Shown here piece by piece: positions 1 through 11,699 of a stretch of DNA of 64,000 nucleotides. Source of the DNA: Artemia franciscana. Lineage: Eukaryota; Arthropoda; Branchiopoda; Anostraca; Artemiidae. The position numbers were made by a program, and so were the translations under genes. The DNA is taken from positions 19,550,944-19,614,943 of the forward strand of contig NC_088871.1 of the NCBI RefSeq assembly GCF_032884065.1. The letters are read 5' to 3'. Positions within the stretch are counted from its first letter, which is position 1. Each line of letters begins with the position of its first letter. The notes below the pieces were generated by a model. That model was not told where the DNA came from. It worked only from the letters and a program-made list of their open reading frames with translations, and searched no databases.

Positions 1-250
1 TGATTTCTTATGATATTAAATATAGAATTCTTTTTTAACTGAAAGTAAGGAGCAGCATTAAAACTTCAAACGAACAGAAATTACTCCGTATCTGAAAGGG
101 ACTGTCCCCTCCTAAACGCCTTGCTCTCTACCCTAAGGTTTGACCCTTTGTCACAAACTCTACTTTTTAAAACAATAGAAACTTTAGCGTTAAGAGTGAA
201 GCGTTGATGAGGGGGCAGCCCCAATCACATACGGAATAATTAGTGTAAAG
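1..250. repeat. Foldback repeat, degenerate hairpin copy
   Basis: Left arm about 38-150 (AACTGAAAGTAAGGAGC, then ACGAACAGAAATTACTCCGT) and a shortened right arm about 180-240 (ACTTTAGCG, then CATACGGAATAATT) form an imperfect palindrome. The same arms recur at 5.7, 16.8, 57.3, 60.8 and 63.8 kb. No coding signal is seen. Confidence 0.75.
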
Positions 251-399
251 AGTGAGGTATTTAGGAGGGGGCAACCCTTTATAGATGGCATAATTTCTCT
301 TCTTTTGTCAAATAATGCCAATAAATCTGGCTCATCCTCTAAGAAAAATACCCCTCCCCTTGACGCAAAACTCCACCATGGAAATTTCAACCAGGAAAA

Positions 400-1350
400 A
401 TTGCACCACTCCCCTCAAATTTCCTCCAGACAGGTCCATCCTCGCAGTGAATTCCCCCTCCCAGTAAATTCTCCTTAGCATTCTTTAATTTGAATAAGAC
501 TTTAATCTCTAATCGGTTTCTCGATCAGTCCAGAAATGACTCTTTCCGTGAAAGTTATTTCCCGGAAAACGAAATTACGGAAAAAATCCCCAGGATAATT
601 CACCTGGAACATTTCCACATAAAAAATTCGGCAAAGATAATGTAAGGCAATTAAAAATAGTTTCGTATAATACATCTGTCTACCCCTCCCCCCGAGTGTA
701 ACATTTCACCTGGGATATTCACTCCCCAGGAATATCCCTCCCCAAAGAAGACCCTCCTCATAGAAATCCACCATATGCATAACCCCCCTCCTGAAAAATG
801 GTTGTATACTTCCCAATAACAAACACTACATGTAAACAATGGGCAAAGTTCACAACTTTCAGCCCCACTCCCGGGGAGATCTTTTTACAACTAAAGATAT
901 AGTTATTATATTTTTCGACTATACTGAACATTATGGCTATATCAAAATGTGATCTAGTAACTGGAAAAAATGAGCTTAGGAGGGGGCCTAGTTGTCCTCT
1001 AATATTTTGGTTCACTTAAAAGGACATCATAATTCTTAGTTTATATTCAAATAAGCCCTCTCACGATATTCTAGGATCAGTTGGTCGATACGATCACCCC
1101 TGGGAAAAAACAAACAAAAGAACAAATAAAACGTATCCATGATCTTTCTTCTGGCAAAAAATACAAAATTCCACATTTTTGTAGACAGAAGCTTGAAACC
1201 TCTGCAGCAGGTTTCTCCGATACGCTGAATCTGATAGTTGGATTTTTTTTGTGCATCTATTGGTATCAAAATTTTGTTATTATGAGTTTTGATAACTATT
1301 TAGCTTGGTGGCTCCTTACTTACAGTTCGTTACGACGAATTGTTTGATAC
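400..1350 (+). repeat. Composite repeat body ending in a stem-loop
   Basis: Non-coding sequence shared with 6.2-7.6, 21.2-22.0 and 63.0-63.7 kb, and in reverse at 22.3-22.9 and 56.2-57.0 kb. Landmarks are ACACTTCCCAATAA, CGATACGATCACCCCTGG and GCTGAATCTGAT. It ends at 1322-1343 with a stem-loop (ACAGTTCGT, loop TACG, ACGAATTGT) followed by TTGATA. Short ORFs here are not conserved between copies. Confidence 0.7.
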
Positions 1351-1599
1351 ATAATTTTTTTTAGTCTTTTTGAGATTGTTTTTAGTATTTTTTAAATGAA
1401 AAGTACCGTGCATATCACTCCGCAACCTCCTTTCTGCGTCCCTAATTTCTTTCAGTATTTGCCTCTAGGATCATTAAGAGCTAAAGAATGTCGGCATAAG
1501 ATTTTAATTTTCAAGGCTATAGGGATATCACCTCCTCCCCCACACATGAGATCCATCAATCATTCTCTATTTAGTGTTGCTAAATGATTTATTCCTATT

Positions 1600-2645
1600 C
1601 TTAATCAAATAAAAAAAAACGAGTTTTGTTCAACTGATAAGTAAGGAGCAACATTAAGTTTTAAAAAGAACCGAAATTACGAATATGAGAGGGTTTCTCT
1701 CTCGTCAATACCACGCTCTTTACCCTAAAATTTGCCCTTTGGTTCCAAATATTTAATACTCATCATAGGCAGCGCAACAGTACTCCCTAAGTAGAGAAGG
1801 ATGTCGGCACAATACATTATTATTATTATTATTTTTTTGGTTTGTTTAGTTTGTCTTTGACCAGGGAACTTTGTATCGAAGGAGGTGTTGCAGAAAAGGG
1901 CTCATTTGATTGGAAATTGTAAGAGCTAATGCTGTTTTTAATAATCATATGCGATTGGAAGGCAAAAAATCTCCCTCCCACACCCACCATTTCCTCTAAC
2001 ACATCCAATCAAAATTTTGAGATAATGATTTTGTTCAACGTTTGTTCATCTTACAGGGCAAGGGTTGTAAGGTATTCCCCAGGGGCCTATAAGGTCTTTA
2101 TAAAAGGGTGGTGGTATATACTTTGGAAGCGGGCTCATTGCATTGGCAATCTGAATTTATAGTGCCCTTTTTAAGAGTTAAAGTGATCAGAAGGCAGCTA
2201 CCCTCTCCCCCCCAATATGTCTGTTTTATCCCAAAATACATCGACTAAAAAATTTTGAGACTGTTATTTTGTTCAAAATAGTCCAACAATTATAAAACAA
2301 GTCTTTTGGGGTTGATACATACCAACAGATCCTAGGCCACTTAAGTTTTTATACGGAGGAGATGGTTGTTTAACTTTAGAAGAGGTCCACTTGGTTAAAA
2401 AATGTATATTTGAGTTCCTTTTTAGGCGTAAAAAGTGATAGAGGGCATTTAGTCCCCCACCCCTTTCTTCACTGACAACCGGTCTTTTCACCAAACGCAT
2501 CTGATTGAAATTATGCAAGCCAAAAGAACATGTAATGATGCATGTAGAGTTGGCAAAACTCCTAAGCGCCATGGAAAAACGGAGGTAACTGGTATAAACT
2601 TTAGAAGGGGCGTTTTTACACCTTTTTCACCTTAATCCTCTAAGC
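1600..2645. repeat. Foldback arm followed by tandem non-coding modules
   Basis: A left foldback arm (about 1618-1740) is followed by modules also present at 31.2-32.3 kb. Both start with a CATCATAGG...GCACAATA segment and then repeat units containing AATCAAAATTTTGAGAT and GGGCAAGGGTTGTAA. Nothing suggests protein coding. Confidence 0.6.
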
Positions 2646-2649
2646 CTTA

Positions 2650-3530
2650 AAGATGTTGCGATTGAGGCAGTATCTGGAGTAGTTTAGTAGTAGTAGCATC
2701 ATAAGAAAAAGTAGCAGTGGAATTAGTGTTAGTTGCGACATGCATATATTACCTTTTTGGCAATTGAGCTTCCCTTTTAAGTATTCTCTGTATGTTTGCA
2801 CTTATTACCCGAATCTATTCTTGAGATACGCCCTTCTGACAATCTGCATTTGCATAGTGTGTTTGGATTTACTTCGAATTCCCCCTCGATATTCTTTCAA
2901 ATTTTCTCCTTCATACGTTTAAACTTAATTGTACTAGTATCAAAGAAGTAGTGGTAGTAGTAGGAACAGTAGTAGCGGTAATAGTGTATAATTATTAGTA
3001 GTAATAGTAGTAACAGCATTATTTATAGTAGTAGTAACAGGTACATTCTGCCTTTTGGTCAACTGAACATCACATTAATGATGCCCCTGAAGTTTGCCCT
3101 TGATATGATAAGCAGTTCCAAAGTTATTGCTGATACGCCCGTAGCAGCAATCTGTATACGCATAATATATTTTGATTTAGTTCAACTAATCTCTCAACTC
3201 TTCCTCATATATTTTTTTCAATATTCTCAGCCTTAGAAGTATTAACTAAAGAAGTAGTAGTTTTATTTGCAGTAGTGGTAGTAGTCACAGTGCTTGTAGT
3301 AGCAGTAGAAGCAGCAGTAGTTGCAGTAGTAGTAGCGTGAAAATATTGCGTCTTTGGTTAATAGATCATCTCCCTTATCATTTCCTGAGAATTCAAAATT
3401 CAGTCTTTCCTGAGTTAAACCCCATTGACAACCCATATACACACAATATATTATGATTTAGCTCAAAACTCCCATCAACAAGGTTCAAGGTTCAATCAAG
3501 GTTCAAGGTTCAGTCGGGTTTAATTAAAAA
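2650..3530. repeat. Modules of about 300 bp punctuated by (TAG)n tracts
   Basis: Degenerate AGTAGTAGT tracts at about 2675-2725, 2945-3040 and 3245-3340 alternate with a related unit: CTTTTTGGCAATTGAGC at 2750, CTTTTGGTCAACTGAAC at 3052, CTTTGGTTAATAGATC at 3350. Each unit goes on to a GATACGCCC...ATCTG segment. This is a degenerate minisatellite with an embedded microsatellite. Confidence 0.6.
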
Positions 3531-3788
3531 AGGAAATAACTAAACTTAAAGTACACTGCTCTGTGACAAAACTCACGTTGAGACCCATAAACATAAAAGA
3601 TTCTTCACTAGCATGCATTACGGCTCCCACTTCACTCTTCGACACAACCACAGGCCTCCTCATTATAATTTTTTTTAAAATCAACTATAGGGTTCCTCCC
3701 TCCCTTCCCGGACGTACAACCACCTCACCTGAATATACCAAAAAATCTAAACTTTATCTAATTTAAATTATCTTTCTTTTTTTATCGT

Positions 3789-4305
3789 TCACTTATTGAC
3801 CTTAACTAAATATTTATTTAAATTATTTTTGAAAGACCCGAGGGATTTCCTACATCTCAGCTCCTTTGGAAGCATGCTCCACACTTCAGCACATGCTATA
3901 TCCGGGGAAAAATCTGAACGTACTGTTGGAGTTCGTGTCACTTGAAGGTCAAAGGCAGAGCGCGTGTTTCTATAATGTTGTTTAGATATCAACCGAAACA
4001 GATTGTGGAAGGGAGATGGAAGTAAATCGGATAAAAATTTAAAAACAAAAACTGAGAACGACAGACGGTAAAGGGAACCAAGGGACAGATAGTCGTCTAC
4101 ATTTCCAATAATTTTCAATGCACGCTTGTGGATTGAGTCAGGTCTCTTCAGGTGTGATTTGAAGGTTGACTGCCAAATTATGGCACAACACTGCAGGTGA
4201 GGTTTCAGAAGTCCGTTGTAAAGTAGACGAAGGGTTTTTTGAGGAAATACATACTTCAGTTTCCTGACGATGCCAAGATTGCGAGAGTTTCAGCTCCACA
4301 GCCTG
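3789..4305 (-). pseudogene. Non-LTR retrotransposon RT C-terminal fragment
   Basis: The minus-strand frame encodes the end of a LINE reverse transcriptase ORF. It runs through VRKLKYVFPQKTLRLLYNGL (near 4250), HLQCCAIIWQ and HKRALKIIGN, and ends with the typical tail containing LLPSPFHNLF and VWSMLPKELR before a stop at 3789. The frame stays open upstream of the TTG at 4118, so that codon is not a real start. Palm motifs (FADD) are absent: the copy is 5'-truncated, as LINE insertions often are. Clade (CR1/Jockey-like) is inferred only from the tail. Confidence 0.8.
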
Positions 4306-4379
4306 AAAGACTCATCTTACTGCCCTTCATATTTTAAAAAGCTAGAATTCAAACATACATGCCTTTTCTCAATGAGACA

Positions 4380-4840
4380 CTATTTGTAAACAATGAACAA
4401 ATTGTATAACTTGCAGCCCTTGTCCTGACGCATTCCCAAATGTATATTTAGCAAACTTTTCAACAATGCTGGAAAAATTGATGTCTCAAAACTTTGTTTG
4501 GATATTTTCTTATGGGAAATGATGGGAGTGGGAGAAGGGGGGGGGAGTTTGTCAAATCACTTTAACTCTTAAAAAGGGTGCTATAACTTCCAATTTAAAA
4601 TCAAATGAGTCCTAATTGAATTGAATACGACCTCCCATTCTATAACAAATCTTATCTACCCTCAGGGCATAACTTAAGCCCTTGCCCCAGGGCTTTCGAG
4701 GGTTGTGCCAACCTTGGAGGTATTGTTATATGTTCTTTGAACTATTTTGGACAAAGTAGCCATCTCACAATTTCTTAGATGTGTTTTGTTTAACAGACAA
4801 GTACCAACAATTAATCAAAATTAATACAGGATAAATAATT
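4380..4840. repeat. Dispersed repeat, antisense to the 31-kb module type
   Basis: CCTCAGGGCATAACTTAAGCC and adjoining text are the reverse complement of the GGGCAAGGGTTGTAAG-type unit seen near 2.05 and 31.5-32.1 kb. No gene is visible. Confidence 0.45.
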
Positions 4841-4841
4841 A

Positions 4842-5075
4842 TTGAACATGAAAATGACTGATCAATTTAGCAAATACTTAGCTAAGTTACTAAGGCTAGG
4901 AATAAGTGAAGATGAAAAGGTGACGTTTGGTAACGAAATGATTGATCAAGCGGGCAGGTTCACTTACCTTGGTAGTATTATTAGTAAAGACGGTGGGAGC
5001 AGTGACAATGTTAAAAGTAGAATAGCTAAGGCTCAGGGTGTTTTTGATCACTTGATCACTGCTGAAGCACCAAAA
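4842..5075 (+). pseudogene. Non-LTR retrotransposon RT fragment
   Basis: The frame contains AGRFTYLGSIISKDGGSSDN followed by VKSRIAKAQGVF. This block lies just downstream of the palm in many arthropod LINE endonuclease/reverse transcriptase proteins, where the consensus is YLGS-I--DGG---DV--RI-KA. The similarity ends near 5075 and the rest of the ORF reads into unrelated T-rich sequence. It is a short orphan fragment on the opposite strand to the 3.8-4.3 kb fragment, so probably a separate insertion. Confidence 0.7.
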
Positions 5076-5109
5076 GGAAAAGTTTCACTCAATTTTCTTT
5101 TTTTTCGTT

Positions 5110-5700
5110 TTTGAGTAGCACGTAGCTCAGCTATTCTATTTACAATTAAAACGAAACTGAATAACCATGGGCTGAGGTATGACTAGGTAATGTGTCTCCA
5201 TCAGAATTGGGGTAGCAATGGGTTTTCCCGACTGACTGTTCATTTTGTTTTTTTTTCACCAGTAATGAACCTAATATTTCATTGCTTCCAGTTGGTAACA
5301 TCGTGACATTTTCTTACTGGGATTGAATTCACGGTAAAATCAGTAGGGTTATGGTGCTTCTCTGGACCGAGTTGAAAAAAAAAATCTTGGGCTATTACCT
5401 ATTATTTTGACATATCGAACACATTGGAGGGGTGGGGTCTCGCCTCTCAACTCATGTCACTCGTGACGCCAATGAAGAGTCAATAAAACAGCGATAACAT
5501 AATTTTATTCTTTCATTAAACATACTATTAGAAATTATGTTCTGTAAAGTAAACAGTTTGCTTTCTATCATATTTTATTTAATATTTGGAAAGAGATTTT
5601 CTTAACATGGATATAAAATCTTCAACTAATAAAGATTTCTAAAAATTCTACAATATTTCTCTAACATGGCTCAAACACTTTCTTGAATTAAATAGAAAGG
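5110..5700. other. No recognisable feature
   Basis: AT-rich non-coding sequence. I see no ORF, repeat copy or RNA gene here. Confidence 0.4.
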
Positions 5701-5707
5701 AAAGTTT

Positions 5708-5980
5708 GTGTTTTTTAACTGAAAGTAAGGAGCGACATTAAAACTTAAAACGAACAGAAATTACTCCGTATATGAAAGGGGCTTTTCCTCCTCAAAGCCC
5801 CGCTCTTTATGCTAAAGTTTGACTCTTTCTCTTAACTCTACTTTTTAAAACAGTAAAAAACTTTAGCGTAAAGAGCGGGGCGTTGAGGAGGAAAAGCTCC
5901 TTTCATATACGGAGTAATTTCTGTTCGTTTTAAGTTTTAATGTCGCTCCTTACTTTCAGTTAAAAAAACTTGTTTTTTTT
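5708..5980. repeat. Foldback repeat, near-perfect long palindrome
   Basis: Left arm 5709-5825 and right arm about 5865-5975 are reverse complements over more than 100 bp. The outer ends read AACTGAAAGTAAGGAGCGAC and its complement; the inner ends read GCTCTTTATGCTAAAGTTT and AACTTTAGCGTAAAGAGC. The loop is about 45 nt and T-rich. The palindrome could form a cruciform in DNA or a hairpin in RNA. Confidence 0.9.
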
Positions 5981-5984
5981 TAAT

Positions 5985-7592
5985 TTAGTTTCTGAACATT
6001 TTTGAATTAATGCATGTTCATTGTTTCAGATGTTCATGCAGATTTTTAGATTGCTTTTTAAATAATGCTAGAAAATTCTGCGCCCCCCTTCATTGCCCTT
6101 CACAAATTCTCTTCCCCTATGAAAATTTCCTCCATGCAAAGATCCTTCCACGTAACCCCCCTCCTCAACTTCTACCCTCAAACCAAAAAAAAACTGAAAA
6201 CGTCTGTACACTTCCCAATCACCATTACTATATGTCAACACAGGTCAAAATTTGTAACTTGCAGCCCCTCCCACGGGGATTAAGAGGGAGTACGTCGTCC
6301 TCAAAGACATAGTTATAAGGTTTTATAACTATGGCAAATAAAATCGCTATCTCAGGATTTTGATCCGGTGACTTAAGGGGGAAAAATGAGTGTGGGAGGG
6401 GGCCTAGGTGCCCTCCAATTTTTTTGGTCACATAAAAAGAGCACTAGAACTTTTCATTTTTGTTAGAATGAACCCTTTCGCATTCTAGGACCACTGAATC
6501 GATGCGATCACCCCTGGGGAAAAAAACAAAAACAAACAAACAAACAAACAAATAAACACGCATCCGTGAACTGTTTTCTGGCAAAAAATGCGAAATTCCA
6601 CATTTTTGTAGATAGGAGCTTGAAACTTCTACAATGGGGTTCTCTGATATGCTGAATCTGATGGTGTGGTTTTCGTTAAGATTGTATGACTTTTAGGGGG
6701 TGTTTCTCCCTATTTTCTAAAATAAGGCAAATTTTCTCAGGCTCGTAACTTGAAAAGTAAGGCTAAACTTGATGAAACTTACATATTTAAAATCAGCATT
6801 AAAATGAGATTCTGTTGATGTAACTATTGGTATCAAAATTATATATTTTAGAGTTATTGGGAGGGTTATTGGTTCTGTACACTTCCCAATAACCATTACT
6901 ATATGGAAGCACTGGTCAAAGTTTGTAACTTGTAGCCCCTCTCACGGGGACTGTGGGGAAGTAAGTGGTCCCCAAAGACATAATTATAAGGTTTTTCAAC
7001 TACGATGAATAAAATGGCTATCTCACAATTTTGAGCCCTTGACTTTGGAGAAATAGTTAGTTTGGGAGGGGACCTAGGTGCCCTCCAATTTTTTTGGTCA
7101 CTTAAAAAGGGCACTAGAACTTCTCATTTTCGTTAGAATGAGCCCTCTCGCAACATTCTAGGACCACTGGGTCGATACGATCACCCCTGGAAAAAAAAAA
7201 CAAAAAAAAACAAACAAACAAATAAACACACATCCGTGATCTGCCTTCTGGCAAAAAGTACAAAATTCCACATTTTTGTAGATAGGAGCTTGAAACTTCT
7301 ACCATAGGGTTCTCTGATACGCTGAATCTGATGGTGTCAGTTTTTTTTAAGATTTTATGACTTTTGGAGGGTGTTTTCCCCTATTTTCTAAAATAAGACA
7401 AATTTTCTGAGGCTCGTAGCTTTTGATGGGTAAGACTAAACTTGATGAAACCTATATATTTAAAATCAGTATTAAAATGCGATTCTTTTGATGTTGCTAT
7501 TGGTATCAAAATTCCATTTTTAGAGTTTTGGTTACTACTGAGTCGGTTCGCTCCATACTACGGTTCGTTACCACGAACTGTTTGATAGTGGC
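5985..7592 (+). repeat. Composite repeat body, partly duplicated in tandem
   Basis: Two successive copies of the body start at ACACTTCCCAATCACC (about 6205) and ACACTTCCCAATAACC (about 6875), a period of about 670 bp. The first copy breaks off before its terminal stem-loop. The second ends at about 7559-7581 with a stem-loop (loop around TTAC, one mismatch from the consensus) followed by TTTGATAG. Confidence 0.8.
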
Positions 7593-7964
7593 TCGTCTTA
7601 ATTTATGAGTAACAGTAATACGGATCCTTTTTTTTGGCATTAACACGAATAAGGTGAGTAGTGCTAATACTAATATGTACTATAGGCCTCTATTTTTCTT
7701 GTTTGTGCTGGTATTAGTCGAGATTTTAATTCAGGATGCTTCACTATAATCAAACGATGTTTATCTTAGTTCCATCACAAATTAATTTAAAGAACACATT
7801 TGTCAATGAGGTAAAAAGAATACCCGCAATTGTAGTAAATTATTTGGAATTGAATAATGACTGTAAGATTTCTTGGGTGCCCTTATGACGTTCCGGCGAA
7901 TTTGTTTTAAACCTGGAAGGCCACAAATATATGTCTAAAAACTCATGGAACCAATTATTTCTAG

Positions 7965-8072
7965 GTCAGTGCATGGATCCCTGAATGGTGCCAACAACCA
8001 AACAACAATGTTGTTGTACAATGGGGTCAGCGTGGGGTATTGGCTGTGAAAGGTGTCCACAAGAAGGAGCCG
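7965..8072 (+). CDS. Fibrillin-like gene, exon encoding part of a TB (8-Cys) domain
   Basis: After the acceptor ATTTCTAG the exon reads GQCMDP, then an in-frame TGA at 7982-7984, then MVPTTKQQCCCTMGSAWGIG and CERCPQEGA, before the donor GTAAGC. The CCC triplet, AWG and CExCP are signature positions of TGF-beta-binding (TB) domains of fibrillins/LTBPs, secreted extracellular-matrix proteins. Both exon ends are phase 1, as in fibrillins. The TGA falls where fibrillins have an ordinary residue. Either this is a disrupted copy or two small compensating base errors changed a short stretch: shifting the frame by one base over 9 nt gives a natural-looking L-N-G. Confidence 0.8.
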
Positions 8073-9087
8073 GTAAGCTATCTTTTTTCGTTTATTTTTC
8101 TTTATTTTTTGTTTAATTTTATCAAACACTGGATCAAATTTCATTGACCAATCGACTAGGAAATCCGATTTTGTGGGAGTTTTGATACTTAGTTTTTATA
8201 GAAAATGTAGCTGGAGATATTTTATAATATCTTCTTTCAACATCATTCATCCTTAGGATGTTGGTTGAATTCAGTTTAGAAGAATCAACAGAGGTTTTCA
8301 GCTATAATTCCTCAATAGAGTGTTTCAGGGGAAGTTTTGCCTCTGACAAAGCTATTCTTCAGGAAATCAGTGCGGATGTCTCCTCAGTGTATATAGTCCA
8401 GGAAATCAGCGTATTTTGTCAACGTAGGCTGTGTTTCCCATGTTTATCATGTTGCCATACGAACAGCAGTACTAGTTCAGATAAAATATCATAGGAAGGA
8501 TAACTGAAGCTATCTGGCTAATTTTTCTCTGTAACAACAATAGCCACTATAATTTAATAATTTTTTGCTCACTTTTTTGCACTTCTATGAAATTAAAATT
8601 GTTGCTAATATTCTTGTTTTAACTCGTTTGTGCTTGTAGAAAATAGCCATCAGCGCCACTTAAAATTTCTCTTTTAGAGGTTATAACGGTGATATTCCAT
8701 GCTAAAGCTTGCCCTTAAAAACCAATATTGTATTCTCTTGAATTGTGTTATTGAGGCTTAGATACTTCAAGTTGCAACAGCTTTCAATGGTTTGTTTTAT
8801 CTCATTTCGCCCACTGATGAACAATAGAAAGAATGCATCCTCTAAATAAAAGTACCATATCCTAAAAACCCTTAAGATCAAACTTATGCTTCTTACATTA
8901 CAGTGAGTTTTTTTCTTTTATTATTATTTGTTTATTTATTTGGGGATATAAAAATAGTCTATTTCCATAGCGATTCCTTGTGTAAAATAATTTAATCGAC
9001 AAGCTTCTTCTTGCCCCTTTTTTGTATTGCTGCAACAAAGACGAAGAACATATTATAATTTTGTATCAAGTAGATTTTGATTTCTAG
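8073..9087 (+). other. Intron of the fibrillin-like gene
   Basis: Bounded by GTAAGC at 8073 and TTTCTAG at 9081-9087, phase 1. Short ORFs inside show no family resemblance. Confidence 0.6.
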
Positions 9088-9263
9088 CTGAGTTCCAGAG
9101 GCCCCTGATGGTCCTGGGTGAGGAACTAAAGGGGAAGATCTCAATAAGTGCCTTGTAATGCCTGGCATCTGTGAAATAGGTGAATGTGTCAACACAGATG
9201 GCTTTTTCAGATGTTCTTTGCCACCTGGATATGTACTTGACGCTTCTGGTAGAAAATGCATCG
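9088..9263 (+). CDS. Fibrillin-like gene, exon with TB end and a cbEGF domain
   Basis: From 9138 the frame encodes DLNKCLVMPGICEIGECVNT, DGFFRCSLPPGYVLDASGRK and CI. This is a calcium-binding EGF-like domain: D-x-N-x-C, then the N of CVNTDG, then the aromatic of FFRC. The donor GTAAGT at 9264 leaves phase 1. Upstream, 9088-9137 would code EFQR..PDGPG..GTKGE, the end of the TB domain begun in the previous exon. It carries a frame discrepancy near 9102, which also loses the expected LC pair, and a TGA at 9119-9121. A second acceptor-like AG at 9136-9137 has the same phase and would skip the broken 50 bp. Confidence 0.85.
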
Positions 9264-11384
9264 GTAAGTATGAAACTGTTCTTTTCATGTATTAGAGGCT
9301 GTTGCTGGATGGGTAGGGGCGGACACAGAGATTATTTTTGAATATTGGCAAAATCTTATCAGAAAACACAAAAATAATTTGAGACATAATATAACTAGTT
9401 TGCGGTTTCTTTTCTGCTTGGAAAAGGGGCAGGAAAGAGAGAGTCCAGAGAAGGAGATGCAAAATAAGAAAAATCATGACTTATCCTTTACTAAAAAGCA
9501 GGAATAGCACACCTGTTTCCGCTATTACAAGTTGTGACCAACGATTTGGGTATGGTAATTCGAAAGGTATCATGTGAAATATGTTGTCAAACGGAGGTTA
9601 ATAGCCTGACATGTCAATAATGACCCGTCTGATCCATTCTTTTAACCTTTTTTGTAATTTTTTTAATTTAAGTAGTTATACGTTTTTGCTGATTATCTTT
9701 TTGATGTTTCTGGTAAAAATAGATTGGTAAGCTGTCAATTTTTTTTTTTCATATATTAAACGAAACAGCATGCTTAAGTCCAGATCTCTGTAGTTTCTCA
9801 ACGTGTCTGTTCCAAACGTGTGTCGAAATTAATCCTAGGAAGAGCTTAAGGTTAACTCCTAAGTTCGAGAATTCTGTCCTACAGAAATTAAAACTTTTAA
9901 TGTTTTTTTCTTCTTTTACTAGATTACGTTGTATGCACTTGCTGCTCATGTTTTGTGAACTTGTTTTCTTTTGCAAGCCTGCAGGTACTACTGCAAAGAC
10001 CATAAAGGAAATATAAGACAATATAATAGAAAATAATGAATAGGTAAAGTGTTAAATTATTCTTAAAAAAATACATTGTGCAGTGAGTGAGCCTAAATCG
10101 CTTTATGCATCGAAAACATTATACTGTTTAGAGCTTAGCCAATTAGAAACACAAATGAGAAGACAAAAATATGAATAAATAACATGCAAATATATAACAA
10201 TCAGAACTATGAATTAATAGTAATTAAAGAGATAAATTATTATTGAAATTAATTTCTATAATCATTATAGAAGTTAGTAACTATATGACAATCAGAACTA
10301 AATAAATAAACTTTAAACATTACTATTCTGATTATTATTTCTCCTTATCTCCCTTATATAGAATCTCGAGATATTTTACACACGCCTGCACTAGCTTTTT
10401 GCATGCCTACGGAACTTGGTCTCTTAACACTTTAGTGCTCACCCATAGAAGCACGTAACTATCGTTACGCAAGGAACATTTCACATTTTATTCGATGGTC
10501 TGGCATGTAAAACACAAAAGTTTGGGATGCTGTGTTCAAAACGGCTCCCTCCGGGGAATCAGAGAAAAAATTGCGACTGAAAATCCTTCAATTCACGCTA
10601 TGACCAGCAGTAGGGACCATATCCTGCATTGTCCTCATCTGCCACCTCCTTCCAACTTAAAACGTAGGTATTTCAGCCAGAGAAGGAATCTCTAGTAGAC
10701 AATTAAGAAGGACCTGGATCCCCGGGATGGCTTCATCTGACATGGGCATCCATGGGAAGGACTGATTGAAGATTGCAGAAGAGGCTACGTCTGACAAATC
10801 GTATTGACCAAAATTAGTCGTCTCATCGTAAATGGGGCTGGGCAGAAATAATCTTCCTCTGTTCCCCACCGAAAGCAAATAGGTATAACAGTTTCTTTCA
10901 CGTAAAAACACTTGACATGGCATTAATCAATATTTTTGGGAGGTATACTAAGTATTATATGTTTTATGCTTTTAAGGAAATATTATGCACTAGAGAGAAT
11001 GTATGAAATGGCTGAAAAACTCTGGAGAAATCTCGGGAGGTAAACGTAATAGAAGCTTTTAAATGGCTAATTCGTTCAGATTCACGGCCTCGGGCGAAGC
11101 AACAATTGATTAGATGGTCTTTTTTTTCTTCATTGGATCTTTAATTTTGTCTTTGAATTTGACAGAACTTCAATTTTCAGAAATGTACCATATCCCGCTT
11201 TTAGTATATTTAGAGTCTTCCTAAATAATTCTACTTCAAAAACAATTTCTTGAATATTGCTCTCCCTCTGCCCCCATTACATATTTGTGTTAATATGTTT
11301 ATGATCTATTTTATCTGTTTTTATGCATATCTATTTTGCATCCACTTAATTTTATTTTCAATAATTCCCTGTTATACTTTTCAG
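9264..11384 (+). other. Intron of the fibrillin-like gene
   Basis: Bounded by GTAAGT and TTTTCAG. Joining the two exons creates a GAT codon (CI-D-DNEC), as expected for consecutive cbEGF domains. A minus-strand 88-aa ORF at 10657-10923 has no recognised relatives. Confidence 0.65.
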
Positions 11385-11497
11385 ATGATAATGAATGTTC
11401 TCAATCGGCAAAAATCTACAGAAATGGAATTTGTGCAAACGTAGATGGGGATTTCGAGTGTGGCTGTGAAGAAGGCTTTGCTCCTGGTCCTATGCAG
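11385..11497 (+). CDS. Fibrillin-like gene, exon encoding a cbEGF domain
   Basis: After TTTTCAG the exon encodes DNECSQSAKIYRNGICANVD then GDFECGCEEGFAPGPMQ, up to the donor GTAAAT. This resembles the vertebrate fibrillin cbEGF type whose end reads FECxCEEGFEPGPM. The second Cys expected after SQSAK is missing (I-Y in its place). The exon is intact, leaves in phase 0, and the next exon is not visible in the window. Cysteine order and calcium ligands (D-x-N-E) support a secreted matrix protein. Confidence 0.85.
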
Positions 11498-11699
11498 GTA
11501 AATGTCCTGTTTTTTTCATTTTTAACCCACCTTTTCAGGCTTCAAATATTTAATTTTTCTAATATAATTACGCTTGTATTATTTCACTATTCTAATCTTT
11601 TTCAGTCTTTTCTCTTCCCGAGGATAGCTCTTGAAATCCTTGAAAAAGAAGTAATTAATCGTTTTGTCAGCATAGGATGTTAATCACATATAGAATAGA

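Noticed and set aside
7982..7984. TGA in the fibrillin-like exon read as selenocysteine
   Set aside because: No SECIS-like structure was seen, the position is not a Cys in TB domains, and a second TGA and a frame slip occur nearby.
10657..10923. 88-codon minus-strand ORF as a gene
   Set aside because: It lies in the fibrillin intron and has no recognisable motif, start context or splice support.
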